Assembly (NCBI GenBank): GCA_030704615.1
Contig: CM060734.1
Coordinates: 16,492,001-16,556,000 of the forward strand
DNA length: 64,000 nucleotides
Direction of reading: 5' to 3'
From: Takakia lepidozioides
Taxonomy: Eukaryota; Streptophyta; Takakiopsida; Takakiales; Takakiaceae
Part shown: positions 1-10,830 of the stretch, piece by piece
How the letters are laid out: each line of letters opens with the position of its first letter
How positions within the stretch are numbered: position 1 is the first letter of the stretch
The notes under the pieces: model-generated
What the model saw: the letters and a program-made list of their open reading frames with translations, nothing else
Told to the model about the DNA's origin: nothing
Database searches by the model: none
Position numbers and translations under genes: made by a program

Positions 1-2560
1 TAACATTCATTTGGCAATACATGTTAGTGTCTGTAGTGTGCACTCTGTGCACTAACTACATTACTTTTGCGAATACAGAAGTAGATGGCAATGTAAGTAA
101 TGTGCAAACCTGTAAACGAGCCTCCGGGCCGGCAAAGACCCACCAGGCTGCTCGATAATTGGCCAGCTTTGGCCAGGCCCATCATTCATCTCGCACCAAA
201 ACAATTCTTTCCAATACTTAAGGTGGTAGTCATCCACCCAATCTGAGAGGGACTTGAGAGTGTCGGTGCCTCTTCCGGGGTTGGTAGCTGCAAGAACCCT
301 TTCTGAACCAGCCAGTCCAACTGGCGTTGCGCTTCCTCTTTTTGCTTCGAGTCCACGAAACATGTCACAATATAGGCTTACGACATAAACAGAAACTTAA
401 AGCTAGAGCAAAGAATGCAAGCTCTTTACCTGGAACCACCATGTCATTTTGTTGCACCACAAGCCGAAGACCACATCTGTTGGAGCATGGGGAAATTTCC
501 CTTCTTTCCTGGTGGTAGAGTCTGTATTCCAAAGCTTTAACCATGATTTCCTTCTCCGCAAGAGTGACCTCGCTGGTGGCCAGCATCTGCAACTTCTCCA
601 AAGTCATTTCAGGCTTCCGATTGACGGCGAGTGACTTGTAATGAGTGGTTATCTCAAACAAAAAACCAGTTCCCAAAGCAGGATCGCAAATAGAAGAATA
701 TTTAGCAATTTTGGTGTACCACTTCGTCCTGTGAACTTGGAAATTGCTCGCAAGCTTCTTCCTGATGAGCTCGGTGTTCTCGGCGGTGGCAGGCAAGTGC
801 ACATGGGCATCCAAGCAGGCGTTTCTGATTCTACGGAATCCCTCCTGACCCATGTACTCTATGAGAGCGTCTTGCGGCATCGTCATCCAATTCCCGTTCC
901 GCTTGTTCAAGCACTTCTCGTAGACGTCTAGTGGAATAGCTGTTTCATACTGCTCAACAGGTGTTGTTGCGCACTTCTGGAAGTAGAATAGCTTGTGTGG
1001 AAGTTCGAAGGATATATTTTCTCGATCTGTAACGCTGCAAAACGCACAGTAAAGGGCCTTTTAGTCGGCAACGACCTCATGGAAATTCGTCTGCTACCTT
1101 GAAGAACCTCCAAATAGTTTCTGGGTAAATAGCAAAGGTCCCGTATTCAATCTACGAAATTGCTATAGTCGTCTCCGACTATAACAACAGCCTCTACAAC
1201 CTGCAAACAATGAATGTGGCAGTTTTGTGCGACCTCCATCACTAAACCAAACTGTCGAGAACAAAAAAGGCCTATGAAGGTCAGTCAAGCTATACATCTG
1301 CTAACTGCTATAGTCGGCTCCGACTATATCAGTGGGAATACCTTCAACCTTAAACAAGACTGCTGGGAGTACAGCTGAATGGGGAACTTTAATAATCTAT
1401 TCAGAGTGTAATTGTTTTTCACTGTGCAGGGGATGCTACAGTGCACATCCTTTTATATGGAATTTGCCATAGTTGGTCCCGACTATGACAGTTTATCCTT
1501 GAGATTCTGTAACCGATTTTGATGCAGATTCCACAAATGCAACACTTGTATTCGGATATGAAACCCAAGCTCATGTGAGCAGAAGAGGGTATTGAAACTC
1601 ACACATTCATTGGATTCATTGCACATCAAATTAGCCCCATATCTGAACTCCTCACATCCATAATTTTTGCGTTCACCCGGTAGAGTTGCCCCCAGTTTCA
1701 GTCTCAAACTCTTGCAGGAACTGGGCTTCAGCTCGTGGAACCGGTTTTGTGGGAGACTACTCCGCCCTCCCTCTGATTGCCTTCTGCTTCTTACTCTTTG
1801 CAGGTGAAGTGACTGCTCCATTTGAATCTGCACTGCCCCCTTCTACTTCATTCTCTTTGGGGGGGGGGGAAGCGGATTGCTCCGGTTCGTTATTCTCTTC
1901 AAGCACGGGCTGCTTCTTCTTGCTCTTTACTGGAGAAGGGGATGACCCCTGCTGGCGATTGTCCATCAGCTTCAACCGTGCCTCTTTCTCTTGTGCTTTA
2001 AACTTCAAAGCCTTGCCTTTCCAAACCTGGTCCTTGAAACGCACGGGGCTAGGCCCGACAGGAAGACCCGTGCTTGTCATTCGGCTGTGTGTGCGTGCAG
2101 CAGCTACCTACATGGTTTCCTCCTGCGGCTCTTCAGATGCCTGCGATCCCTCCACCACCACCTTTGGAGTTAGGCATGCAAACATTTTTTGCATTCAAGT
2201 GTCCTAGCATAGAGTCAAACGAATCCACAAGAAAAGGAAGGAAGGTTTCGGTGCTCGATCAGGTGCGCGCATCCCGATAGCACCGAGCTCTCACTGGAGG
2301 CTGCGTTGTCTGCTGTTGTGCGGTGACCATCTCCTCCTAAAGACGCATCTGCCTCTTCACCTTTGGCATTGGTCTGGGTCCAAAGTATTGCGGAGCTTGC
2401 GACGACGTCTCTTCTCTGGTGCAAGAACTTCCTCACTCTCAGGTTGCAGCATAAGAAAAACATAGACGAGGAAATGGGCCAAAGAGTGGTGATGGAAGGG
2501 GTGCGAGAGCGGTGAAAGAGCAACCACGAAAAGATGACATCAAACGGCGGGGATGCACCG
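1..2560 (-). pseudogene. Decayed paralog of the ParB/methyltransferase-like gene
   Basis: This is a broken relative of the nine-exon gene at 29.2-34.1 kb, in inverse orientation and cut by the window edge. The leader (about 2560-2215) and first coding part (2213-1757) match best: both start near MFACLT, then share a PAGPSP/PVGPSP-x-RFKD motif, MENRQQGS/MDNRQQGS and KSKKKQPV. Two in-frame stops are visible, one about 27 codons from the start and one after KAIRGRAE near 1757. The ParB-like half of exon 1 is missing or unrecognisable. Positions 910-365 hold an exon-3-like stretch (CDPALG, then LEKLQMLATS) followed by exon-4 remains ending in DMVVPG. Positions 363-110 hold an exon-5-like stretch ending in RLVYR at the same tac-ag/gt splice site as the intact gene. 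The 3' methyltransferase half would lie outside the window. Confidence 0.7.
1162..1489. repeat. Three dispersed TATAGTCG...CGACTATA inverted repeats
   Basis: The inverted repeat CTATAGTCG-nnnn-CGACTATA occurs at 1162-1184, 1307-1329 and, with two changes, at 1467-1489. The copies are 145 and 160 bp apart. They lie in a noncoding part of the decayed paralog (about 1120-1480) where no exon match was found. They are unrelated to the GCGGYRCCGC palindromes. They could be short hairpin-forming inserts or protein sites. Confidence 0.6.
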
Positions 2561-2723
2561 GATGGGTTCGAAAGGTCAGGGTCAACGTGTCTCCTTGTGG
2601 ACTGTCCGTCATCTAGAAATTCGAATCGTAAAAGGTACGCGTGCAGTCTGCCGGATAGAACATAATGATCTAACGGTCAAGCCCCGCCTCCTGCCAGTTC
2701 AACATGCATGAGTCACGAGACTG

Positions 2724-3262
2724 AAATGCGGTGCCGCATTACCACCGTTCGATCACGTCCCACCTTCCGCATCCCGATGCAGGATAAATATGCCAGGGTG
2801 CCACATGGAAATGCGGTGCCGCATTTCCGTTGGACCATGTGTTCATTGATCGTACAGTGCGAGCCTGGACGGGATTGCGGCACCACATTTCCATTCCACG
2901 TTTCATGAGTTACATCTAGAAGGGAAATGTGGTGCCGCATTTCCGTCAAGCCGCATTGAAAGAAGACCTCGGACGGAAATGCGGCACCGCATTTCCGTTC
3001 CACTGTTTCATGACTTACATCCACAACGGAAATGCGGTGCCGCATTTCCGTCCAGACGCATTGACCGGAAGACCCCGAACGGAAATGCGGCACCGCATTT
3101 TCGTTCCACCATATCGTCATTTAGACGTTGAACGGAAGTGCGGTGCCACATTTCCGTCAAGAATGTTTGAAAGGAAGACTCCGGAAGGAAATGCGGCACC
3201 GCATTTCCTTCCAACCCTTTCGTCAATTATACTCATAACGGAAATACAGTGCCGCATTTCCG
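2724..3262. repeat. Palindrome array 1 (53-bp spacing)
   Basis: About ten copies of the palindrome GAAATGCGGYRCCGCATTTC, usually flanked by CG on both sides, start near 2724, 2807, 2871, 2922, 2974, 3027, 3080, 3133, 3186 and 3239. The last seven are spaced 52-54 bp apart. The spacers also repeat: every second spacer is similar (forms of TTGAAAGAAGACC), which gives a 106-bp higher-order unit. The array lies just upstream of the minus-strand paralog, as the larger array lies upstream of the intact gene at 29 kb. Open frames across it are repeat translations, not genes. Confidence 0.9.
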
Positions 3263-3464
3263 TCCGGACTCTCTCAATGGAAGACGGCAGAGTCGAAATG
3301 CGTCAAGAGTCTTTTGAAAGAAGAGTCCAGAAGGTGAGCATAGCCGTTGTGCGCATAGCCGTTGTGGGCTCCGAGAGGGGCAATTGCATTGCAAACCTGA
3401 AGCCGGGGTATTTATGGTTCTCCTCTCGCTCATCCTCCATTTGTTCGTCGAAAGCGCGCTTCCT

Positions 3465-3811
3465 TCTAAAGTTGCAACATGCAGTCATGTCATGGTGCCA
3501 CCTGCATTCGACGAAGTGGAATTTGACCCTCGCATTTGCGAATCCCGGAGCTGGGAGATATTATGGTGGAGTTGGAGTTCAGTGAACCGACGCGCATGGT
3601 GACAAGTTTCCGGGCAGTTCTCTGGGATTCTCTTTGGGTAAGACCCAGAACTGGACAACAGTGGATACTTGTTGTGCAAGACAGACCTGGAAGACGAAAT
3701 GTGCGTCTGTTCATGATGAGATGTTGTTGTGGGGAGCTTGTAAGGTCTTACTACCATGCTTACACCCCACCTCCACAGTACCTCCTACTGGATCGTCCGT
3801 TTGTAGGCTAA
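3465..3811 (+). pseudogene. Unrecognised gene fragment truncated near the LINE-B end
   Basis: A plus-strand reading with codon-like composition runs from about 3491 (MVPPAFDEVEFDPR) and, after a frame change near 3540, through IPELGDIMVELEFSEPTR and VVQDRPGRRNVRLFMMRC to a stop at 3811. It follows palindrome array 1. In the 14.7-kb element the neighbour of the array on this side is the transposase gene, but no convincing similarity to that protein was seen. The frame change and small size argue for a remnant. No function can be given. Confidence 0.25.
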
Positions 3812-4099
3812 TACGCATTTGTCGCAGGATGAGCAAAGAACGTGCGGTTGGGGAGTGACGGCATGATTGTGGGTAAAGAATTGGTAGGGAGTGGAGACCA
3901 TTGAATTTTGAGGCGAGGTGTCTAACGATACCCAGGTAGATGAGCCAAGGCGCCCAGGGTCATTAAGGGCTTCTAGTAATTGAGTACCGAGAGTGCGGGT
4001 GTAGGAGGTGATGAGTGGGCTAGAGCCGATACCATAACTATCTATGGGTAGTTGGGTAAGGGCATTCGGGGTACTAGTAGGGAGTCCACGTAGGAGTTG

Positions 4100-5428
4100 G
4101 TTCTAGAAAAATAATGAAGAGGTATGGACTTAGGGTATCACCCTGGATAGGACCTCTCAGAATAGGGATAGGAGGGGTGGAGCTGTAGTAAGAACCACAG
4201 TATTCAGTGGTACTGTCAGTATATATATATTACCGATGAGTTGGATAGCGTCTAAAGGATAGCCGAGGTCAGTCATGATCGCAAGTAGTCTGGCATGGTC
4301 TAAGGAGCCGAATGCATTCTTGAAGTCAATATACAAAAGGTAGATATCATGTTTGGTAAGTTTAGCATCCTCGAGAGCTGATAATACATATTGGATTTGT
4401 CTAGTGGTACTGCGAGTGGCACGGAATCCCTCTTGAGGGTCGATGAGGATACGGTGTTGCTCGCCATAATTGGATAGCATTGTAGTTAGTGTGCTGGTGA
4501 AGAGTGTTTGCGAGAGCTATAGGTCTATAGTTATTAAGGTCTATAGGGTCTCCCTTTCTAAATAATAAGATGGTACGGCTATGCTTCCAGGAGTGTGGTA
4601 TCTTCTGTAGTTGATAGCAGAGTTTAAAGAATTTGAAGAGGAGAAGATGAAGGTGGGGGTCAAGTGCTTGTAAGATAGCATTCGGGATCAGGTCAGGACC
4701 AGGGGCTTTAGATTTGGATAGGGCTTTTAGGCACGAGTTATACAAGTTAATTGTAAAGAGGTCTTGGATGTGATCAGAGAGGGAGCCTTGTCGGTCTAGT
4801 GTAAAACCGTCTAGATCACGCCACAGATTGCAGTTTTGGTTGTGATGGTTTGGGTGTAGACAGTTAGTGGTGGTGGGCGTGTATGAGGCTGAAGCTTGGG
4901 TCCATATCTCGTTCTTGATGTCGTCAGGTTTAGTTAATAAGTGGCCAAGCCTATGCTTGAGGCAGTCAATGGGAGGGTTTAGTGCAGGATTAAAGATGGC
5001 TTTGTGAGCTTTTTTAGGATGGTCATGCAATAGCTGGTTAAAGGAGGCAACATTTTTTTTGTGATTGTCTATAGCTTTTTGTTTGGTGATCATGTAGGCT
5101 GCTTTTTTGGAGTCTCTACCCAGTTTGGATAGGGCAGCAATCCAGGTGGGAAGGGTGGCAGGGTCGTCAGGGGGGGCATGAAGGCACGGCAGGTGGAGAG
5201 GGTATTTAGGCTAGTGATGCGGGGATCGGACCTCCAGTTATTAGAGAGTGAGGGTAGTGACGAATTGGGTATGATAGTGAGGGCCCGACGAACGGTATGG
5301 TAAATGTTTAGATGGGAGTTCCAAGCACGCTTTTGTGATCTGGTAAGGTAACCTCCATTTTGTTTGGAGCGAGTGGTTTGAGGGATGTCAGGGGGGGCAA
5401 AGCATGTGGCTTTGACACTGTTAGTCAT
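4100..5428 (-). pseudogene. LINE-B reverse transcriptase region
   Basis: Three overlapping or abutting minus-strand frames (5428-5090, 5093-4401, 4480-4157) together read as the linker and RT of a LINE ORF2. Visible RT motifs in order are SKSKAPGPDLIPNAIL, then ILLFRKGDP and NYRPIALAN, QEGFRATRSTTRQI, motif A as YIDFKNAFGSLDH, and GPIQGDTLSPYLF near 4130. A stop at 5090 and a frame change near 4480 split it. The frame change falls where the colinear copy at 40.0 kb reads on through extra bases (ANTIYKLFTSTLTTMLSSYG), so this copy has a small deletion. It cannot make an active enzyme. Confidence 0.85.
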
Positions 5429-5436
5429 TTCTTGTA

Positions 5437-7846
5437 CTAAGGATGATAGTGTGCATTTTGCATCATGCCAGGTGGTCTCGGGAGAGTGTGATAGGTAGTG
5501 TCAGAGAGGATGTGTGAGAGTTTAAGCGTGAGGATGGAGGCAGTTGGTTGGAAGTGATTTTGGAATGCAACAATGTTGCGTTGTGGAAGCGGGGAGAGGA
5601 TTCGGGTGCGGGTGGGGGTTGGGACTAGTGGGATCGGCCGGATAGGGATGAGGGATGAGGGAAGGGAGACGAATACCGGGAAGTGGTCGGAGTTACATAA
5701 ACTGTCAGTGTGGATGTGGCTCATGAGGTACGTGGGGATTTGGTTGCATGTCCTGAGATAGAAGCCATCAATAAGGCTGAGAGATGAGTAGTGGAGCCCA
5801 CCCTGGCGTGAGTAGTGGTGGTCTGCTGGGATGTAGGAGAATTGATGTTGTTGTATGAATTTAGCCCACTCATGGTCGAGGGGGGTTGGGGATTTGTGTA
5901 GGCCATTGAATGTGTGTCCCAGTAAGGAAATATCACGGTTGAAGTCACCGGCTAGTATGTAATGGAAGTGTTGATGTTCAGGGTGGGAGACGGTGTCAGA
6001 AATAATGTGTAATATGTCCGGTATCAGAGTTAGATCTTCAGTGTGCGAGAGCATATATAGGTGGATTAAGGTAAAGGGGTTAAGGGCATGTAGGTGGAGT
6101 TGGATGATTTGTAAATAGGATCGGAGGGGGGTAGGTACAGATATATTGAGTGTAGTGTTGGGGGAGTGATGTGTTCAGAGGATACCGGGGTAGTTGCAGC
6201 CTACGGTGGACCAAAATGAGACACACCATAAGTCCCTAAAAGTACATAAAGGGGGATGTGGCGAATCCTCAACCATTGGATTCGCTTCAATTTACGATCT
6301 CAACCGTCTATTGTTGACCATTAAAGTCTTTATTCTCAAATCGCGATAGTTTCAGATCATGATAGTTTTTTTTCAAATTTGACCTTGATCCACCCCGGGG
6401 GTCTACCCTTGGTCTATGTATTTAATGAGGTAGTGTTGATATTTCAAAGAATTCTATATGTAAAGGACTGTACAAAAATAGTTATTTTGAAGGCTCAAAA
6501 TAGTACATAAAGTTTATTTTACTTAATATTTTTGAGTGGATGTTTTCATTTTAGATTCTTTATCCCTCAAAGCACATTTGGTCGAGTCCCTTTTTCTAAT
6601 TCTCTATAAATCATGCTTTAAAAAAGTCCATAACGGCCTTTTATATGGACTATAACGAATCCTTATGGACTTGTTCAAAAAGTCCATAATTTCTAACCAT
6701 TTGCTTTTTTGGTTATGAGACTTGGAATAGGGGAAATATATGTAGTTGAGCCTTCATAGCTTAGTCCCTTTTTACTATCAGCATTGCCATTTAGGAGTAT
6801 GATAATTTACAACTAATCAAGATCCCAAAAAAATTGTGTTGTGACAGCATTTTTGGTCCACCGTAGGTTGCAACTGCCCACCGAGTGCCACGCCACCACG
6901 AGTGGGGCTGTATGGGGGCATAGCGACGTCGTAGGCATTGTGGTCCAGTTAGGGGGGTGCCATATAAAAGGTCGTAGTTTGGCAGGAGTTTGTTAATGTA
7001 TGAACTGGTGGTGTTGTTGGTGTGCAGTTTGGTTTCTTGTAATAAAATAACATGAGGAGGCATGGAGGCTATGAGGAGGTGAAGTAAACTCTGGATGCTT
7101 GATGCTAGGGAGCCAACGTTCCAGGTAATGATGGTAAGAGTGTGTGAGCATATGTCAGGGGGGTTAGGGGGATGGCTGGGTGAGGAGTCCGGTGTGGGAG
7201 AGTGAGGTTGGGTTGGGAGTGGAGAAGGTAACGATGGCGTAGGAGCATGCGGGGGTTGGTAAGCAAGAAGAGGGGTAACGGTGTTAAGGGTAGCCAAGAG
7301 AACCTTTTCAAAGAGAAAGGGAAATTTATCGATGATGTTCTGGTGGCCGTCTTGGCCCGGGGCGGTCGCGAGGGTAGCAAGGTGGTCTCCGAGCTTCTTG
7401 TGTAAAACACTTGGGTGTGATTGTAGCGATGTGAGTAGGTATGCTAAGCAGTGCGATGGAGCTAGGTAGTTGTTAGGATGTGGGGGAAGAGATTGTAAAT
7501 CCCGTAAAGTGGAGATGATTTGAGAGTCTGACTGTGTGGCTAAGTAGGCGTCACATTCATTGGATAGCGGGGAGATGATGACAATGAGGGAAAAGAGAAT
7601 GTGTTGTGCTGGGTAGATGTGCAATTTTAGAACAATCTGGGAGAGGGTGGATGGGGAGTCCAAAAGTGGAAAAGGAGTGCCTGGCAGTCTGTTTGGGGAG
7701 TTGGTTATTGGTGGCCAGTGTGGGGAGGAAAGGGGCGAACTGGTCATAAAGGTGACGATAGGTATGAACAAGGGATATGCTGTTTGGGCAAAAGTATAGT
7801 GCATATTGATCCTATTGGTCAGCTGGTAGTTGACTGGTGATGTCAT
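5437..7846 (-). pseudogene. LINE-B apurinic-type endonuclease region (split)
   Basis: The N-terminal half (frame 7846-6791) shows ITWNVGSL and, about 30 residues on, VILLQETKL, the first two motifs of the exonuclease-endonuclease-phosphatase family that nicks target DNA for LINEs. The C-terminal half (frame 6054-5437) shows ILAGDFN and NSDHFPV, the catalytic D/N and SDH motifs. A TIR element (6188-6879) sits between the halves. The 7846 frame also has a long Pro-rich stretch before the endonuclease. The region is not functional as it stands. Confidence 0.85.
6188..6879. mobile_element. 692-bp TIR element (MITE-like) inside LINE-B
   Basis: The ends are inverted repeats of about 28 bp, starting GGGYAGTTGCARCCTACGG and continuing to GGACCAAAA, with two mismatches. 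The flanks carry ACCG on both sides (6184-6187 and 6880-6883). The colinear LINE copy near 41.77 kb has the empty site with one ACCG (ATACCGAGTGCC), which shows the insertion and a 4-bp target duplication. The inside is AT-rich with no protein frame, so it is non-autonomous. TIR and TSD do not clearly place it in a known superfamily. Confidence 0.85.
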
Positions 7847-7857
7847 CTATAGAGGTA

Positions 7858-7887
7858 GGTCCTGGGTTGGGGTGGATGTCACCGCAT
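7858..7887 (-). other. 2A-like peptide motif before the LINE-B endonuclease
   Basis: The minus-strand reading LILLKCGDIHPNPGP ends with NPGP preceded by GDI. This is close to the DxExNPGP signature of 2A ribosome-skipping peptides, which are known near the N terminus of some LINE ORF2 proteins. The Glu of the consensus is replaced (HP in place of Ex). The reading meets a stop about 14 codons later in this decayed copy. Confidence 0.55.
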
Positions 7888-8077
7888 TTGAGCAAAATAA
7901 GAGTGATACAGAGGTTACGGTACGTGGTGTCAGGCGAGGGAGGATGGTGAAGATAATGTTTGGATGCTAAGGGGGTAAAGCGATATCGTCCATGAGGGCA
8001 ATGGGTAATGGGGTGGTATTTTCTGACTAACTTATCAGGTCTTACGGGAGGGTAGAAGTGGGCGTGATGTGGGCCAT

Positions 8078-8899
8078 TTATGCGTGTCGTGGTCTCAAAG
8101 GTGAGGGTGGAGCTAGTGTATATGAAGTGGTGGGGTATAATGATAAATGGGAGGGAGAAGCACCTGTTGTGACATTGATATCCCGGTGGATGTATTGTAG
8201 CAGTTGAGAGGGGGTAGAGACCCTAGGTTGGGGCCAAGCCTGGACGAGCGTCCTCCTATGTTTGTGGTAGTGATGGATGGGGGGTGGGGTTAATCTCATG
8301 AGTCGGTGGTAGGGATAGTGAGCATATGGGATGGGGTTTCTTTGGGCATAGACAATGGGTTTTGGGAATGTAGGTGTGTATGGGTCAATAATAATGCTGG
8401 AAGTATTAATGTGGATGGCGGGTATTTTTAAGAATAGGTAGTGAATGCAGCGCTCATTAGATATGGGCATGGCCGGGGTAGTATGTAGGTATTTTAAGGT
8501 ATTACTTAATATGACAACCATGGTATATTTATAATTTGGCGGGGTTAGGGTGTTGTTGGTGTGGGAGTTGTAGTTAGGTAGGTTGTTATTAGTAGAAATT
8601 GAGAGGGTGAATGGTATGGTACCTTTGTTATGTTTGAATTGTGGCGGGTTTAGGGTATACGTGGTGTGGGGATTGTAAATGGGTAGATTGGCAGAAGTGG
8701 CAACTTTGGGTATAGCTGCGGTATAGTTGCCAGTGGGTAGTAATATGGTACAGGCGGTGGTGGGTAGAATGGCAGTATGGCAGTTATAGTATCCGGGGGT
8801 ATGTAATAAGGTATTTTGGGGTAGAGTAATAGGTATGGAAGCCAAAGTAGATATTACGCGGTGGGGTCGGGGCATGACTAATATGGGGGTAATTGACAA
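8078..8899 (-). pseudogene. Possible LINE-B upstream reading frame, unrecognised
   Basis: A 273-codon minus-strand frame rich in Thr, Pro, Asn and His (for example NNLPNYNSHTNNTLTPPNYK) lies directly upstream of the 2A-like motif. It has no zinc knuckle, RRM or coiled coil that would mark a usual LINE ORF1. It contains internal near-repeats (YNSHTNNTLTPPNYK and YNPHTTYTLNPPQFK). It may be part of ORF1 or merely untranslated leader with biased base composition. Confidence 0.25.
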
Positions 8900-10830
8900 G
8901 TAGAGTGGCGTAGAAAGGGTTTAAGGGTGAGCCGAAAAGACGTAGTGGGGTGGGAAGTGAGGTGGTAAAAGTGATTATGGATGAGGTGAGGGTGGTGAAA
9001 TGAGGTGAATTTGGGAAGGGGGTCCGTGTAATATAATAATTGTTTGTAAATAGTTTGAGAGTATGTGAAGTGTAATAATTGTTAGAGAGTAATTCTGAAA
9101 TATCAGTAGTGTAATAATTGTTTGTGAGAAGGACTGAGATACAGTGAGCAGTGCAAGTATTATTTCTAAATAGGATTGAAGTGGGTCTAGTGTCGAAATG
9201 TATGAATATGTCTGGATACATATGATGAGTTGGAATGAATAAAAAAATACACAGTGTGCGGGGAGTATATGGTAGATGTAGGTGGTATTAGCTGACCGGA
9301 GAGGTGGCATATACGAGGTAGAACTAAGACACCGTACTGGCTGCAGTGTTGAAATTGGTATCACAATGTATAGAGGGCCAATTACAGCACATCCGTTGGG
9401 GGTGCTTATGTGAGAAAAATGGTAGCACAAGGTGAGTATGAAATTGTGGAGGATGATAGATGATGATTTGTGAGTGAAGCCAGTGAGGATATAGCATTGG
9501 GATATTCTGAAAGGCCAAGGCCTTAGAAAAAATAAATGCGGGTAGATGAAGTGCCTAGGAGTTACAAGATAAGATAGTGATGAAACTAGCTCAATATTTA
9601 ACAAGCCTATGATCTGGGGAGTGATCGATGTAGATAAATTGAGTCGTGATGCTTCGCGGTAGGTTGGCGTATGTGAGGGAGTGCACAGTGTCGGGGTGGT
9701 ACATGTGCAAGGTGGCAGGCACAAACTCCTCCAATCTGCAAAAAAGGGGGAGTGAGATAGAATATATATTGATTCTGTAGCAAGGGGGGCAGTTAGTGGA
9801 AAGCCTGGCCAGGGGGTAGGGTGGTGGAATAACCAGCCAGCCGATAGAAGAGTGAGAGAGACATGACCGACTGTGGGTGTGCAGGACTGATTGGTATAGG
9901 TAGGATAAGTGGGGTAGCCATCAGGAGGTTGACAAGAGTGTAGGGCAGTCTGTTGGCTATCAAGAGTGAGGACAGTGGCAGCAAACCAAAGTATCAAGCG
10001 GGGATGGAGAATAGCATGAGCAGCACAAATGGTAAGGGGGTATGAAGCTTCCCTTGGTGGGGTACCGGTAGAGTCGAAGGGGGTTAGCAGTTTGCAGCAG
10101 AGATTGATTGTTGGCAGAGTGTATGATCCACATGCGAACACGGTTGGAAGTGGCTTATTGGCATAATGGTGATCTGTTGTTGATCTCAGCAGCATTGTCA
10201 GTGATGGGCCTGGGCTTGGGGGCACGGGGGTTATTCTCCATTCTGCAGCAAAGAGTGACGAGGAGGAGTTGAGCAAAAGTGTTAAAAACGCATGGGAGAT
10301 TGACTGTGGATAAAGCAGGCGGTGGGACAACAGCATAGAGGTACAGTTCATGTGGCAAGTAAAGCATAGCCTGGATATGCACAACAGAGAGGTGTAATCC
10401 TTCGGCAGAGGGAAAACAAGTCCAGAGTAGAACGGGTGTACAACATTGCCGTGGTGGCAATTAGTTAGTGTTGAAATAGATATCCAAAACTGAAATTTAG
10501 GACGGAGTGTAGCAACATGAAGAGACTTGACATGGTGGAAAGCAACTTCCCTGGAGGGTAGACTCGCGTATTCAATTGGGGCAGTCCGATTGGGGTAGGT
10601 GAGGTGGTCTGGCTGTGTAGGAGTCCCGCATGCATATCTCTTATAAGTCCAAGGAGATGGTAGCTGATTGCATACCAGTAAATCAGCATAATTGTTACCG
10701 TGAGCAATGGTGTTGGGTGCATGCCAAGGGAGCCTTCCAGGAGAGTTGTCGTTATTCAGGGCAGTCTGGAACTTAGCATATGTTCCGCGTGTGAATTTTG
10801 GCACCGATAACCATTCAATGCACCTGGAGT
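8900..10830. other. Noncoding stretch between LINE-B and the LINE-AC 3' end
   Basis: No supported gene. The minus strand is C/T/A-rich, so long stop-poor frames arise, one of 646 codons, but their composition (Leu, Pro, Thr, Ser, His, Ile) is that of biased sequence and no motif was recognised. Around 9030-9170 a short phrase (TAATAATTGTT) recurs at about 55-bp intervals. It is probably 5' leader of LINE-B plus the 3' untranslated part of LINE-AC. Confidence 0.4.

Larger units (their letters stand above)
3812..8900 (-). mobile_element. LINE-B: non-LTR retrotransposon, 3'-truncated in RT
   Basis: On the minus strand, endonuclease (about 7140-5640) precedes reverse transcriptase (about 5090-3830), the usual order of LINE ORF2. 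Frames are broken several times, and a 692-bp TIR element lies inside the endonuclease. After the RT motif IQGDTLSPYLF (near 4130) a further open stretch (LLRGLPTSTPNALTQLP onwards) runs to about 3830. No catalytic [FY]xDD box, RNase H or zinc-binding end follows, so this copy lacks its 3' part. Nucleotide similarity to the segment at 39.7-42.2 kb is high and colinear. The left limit is approximate. Confidence 0.85.

Noticed and set aside
2713-3585. Overlapping frames on both strands with GNAVPHFRS / EMRCRISV-type repeats (also 26.55-28.66 and 34.3-34.8 kb).
   Set aside because: They are translations of the GCGGYRCCGC palindromes, which lack stops in several frames; no independent coding signal.
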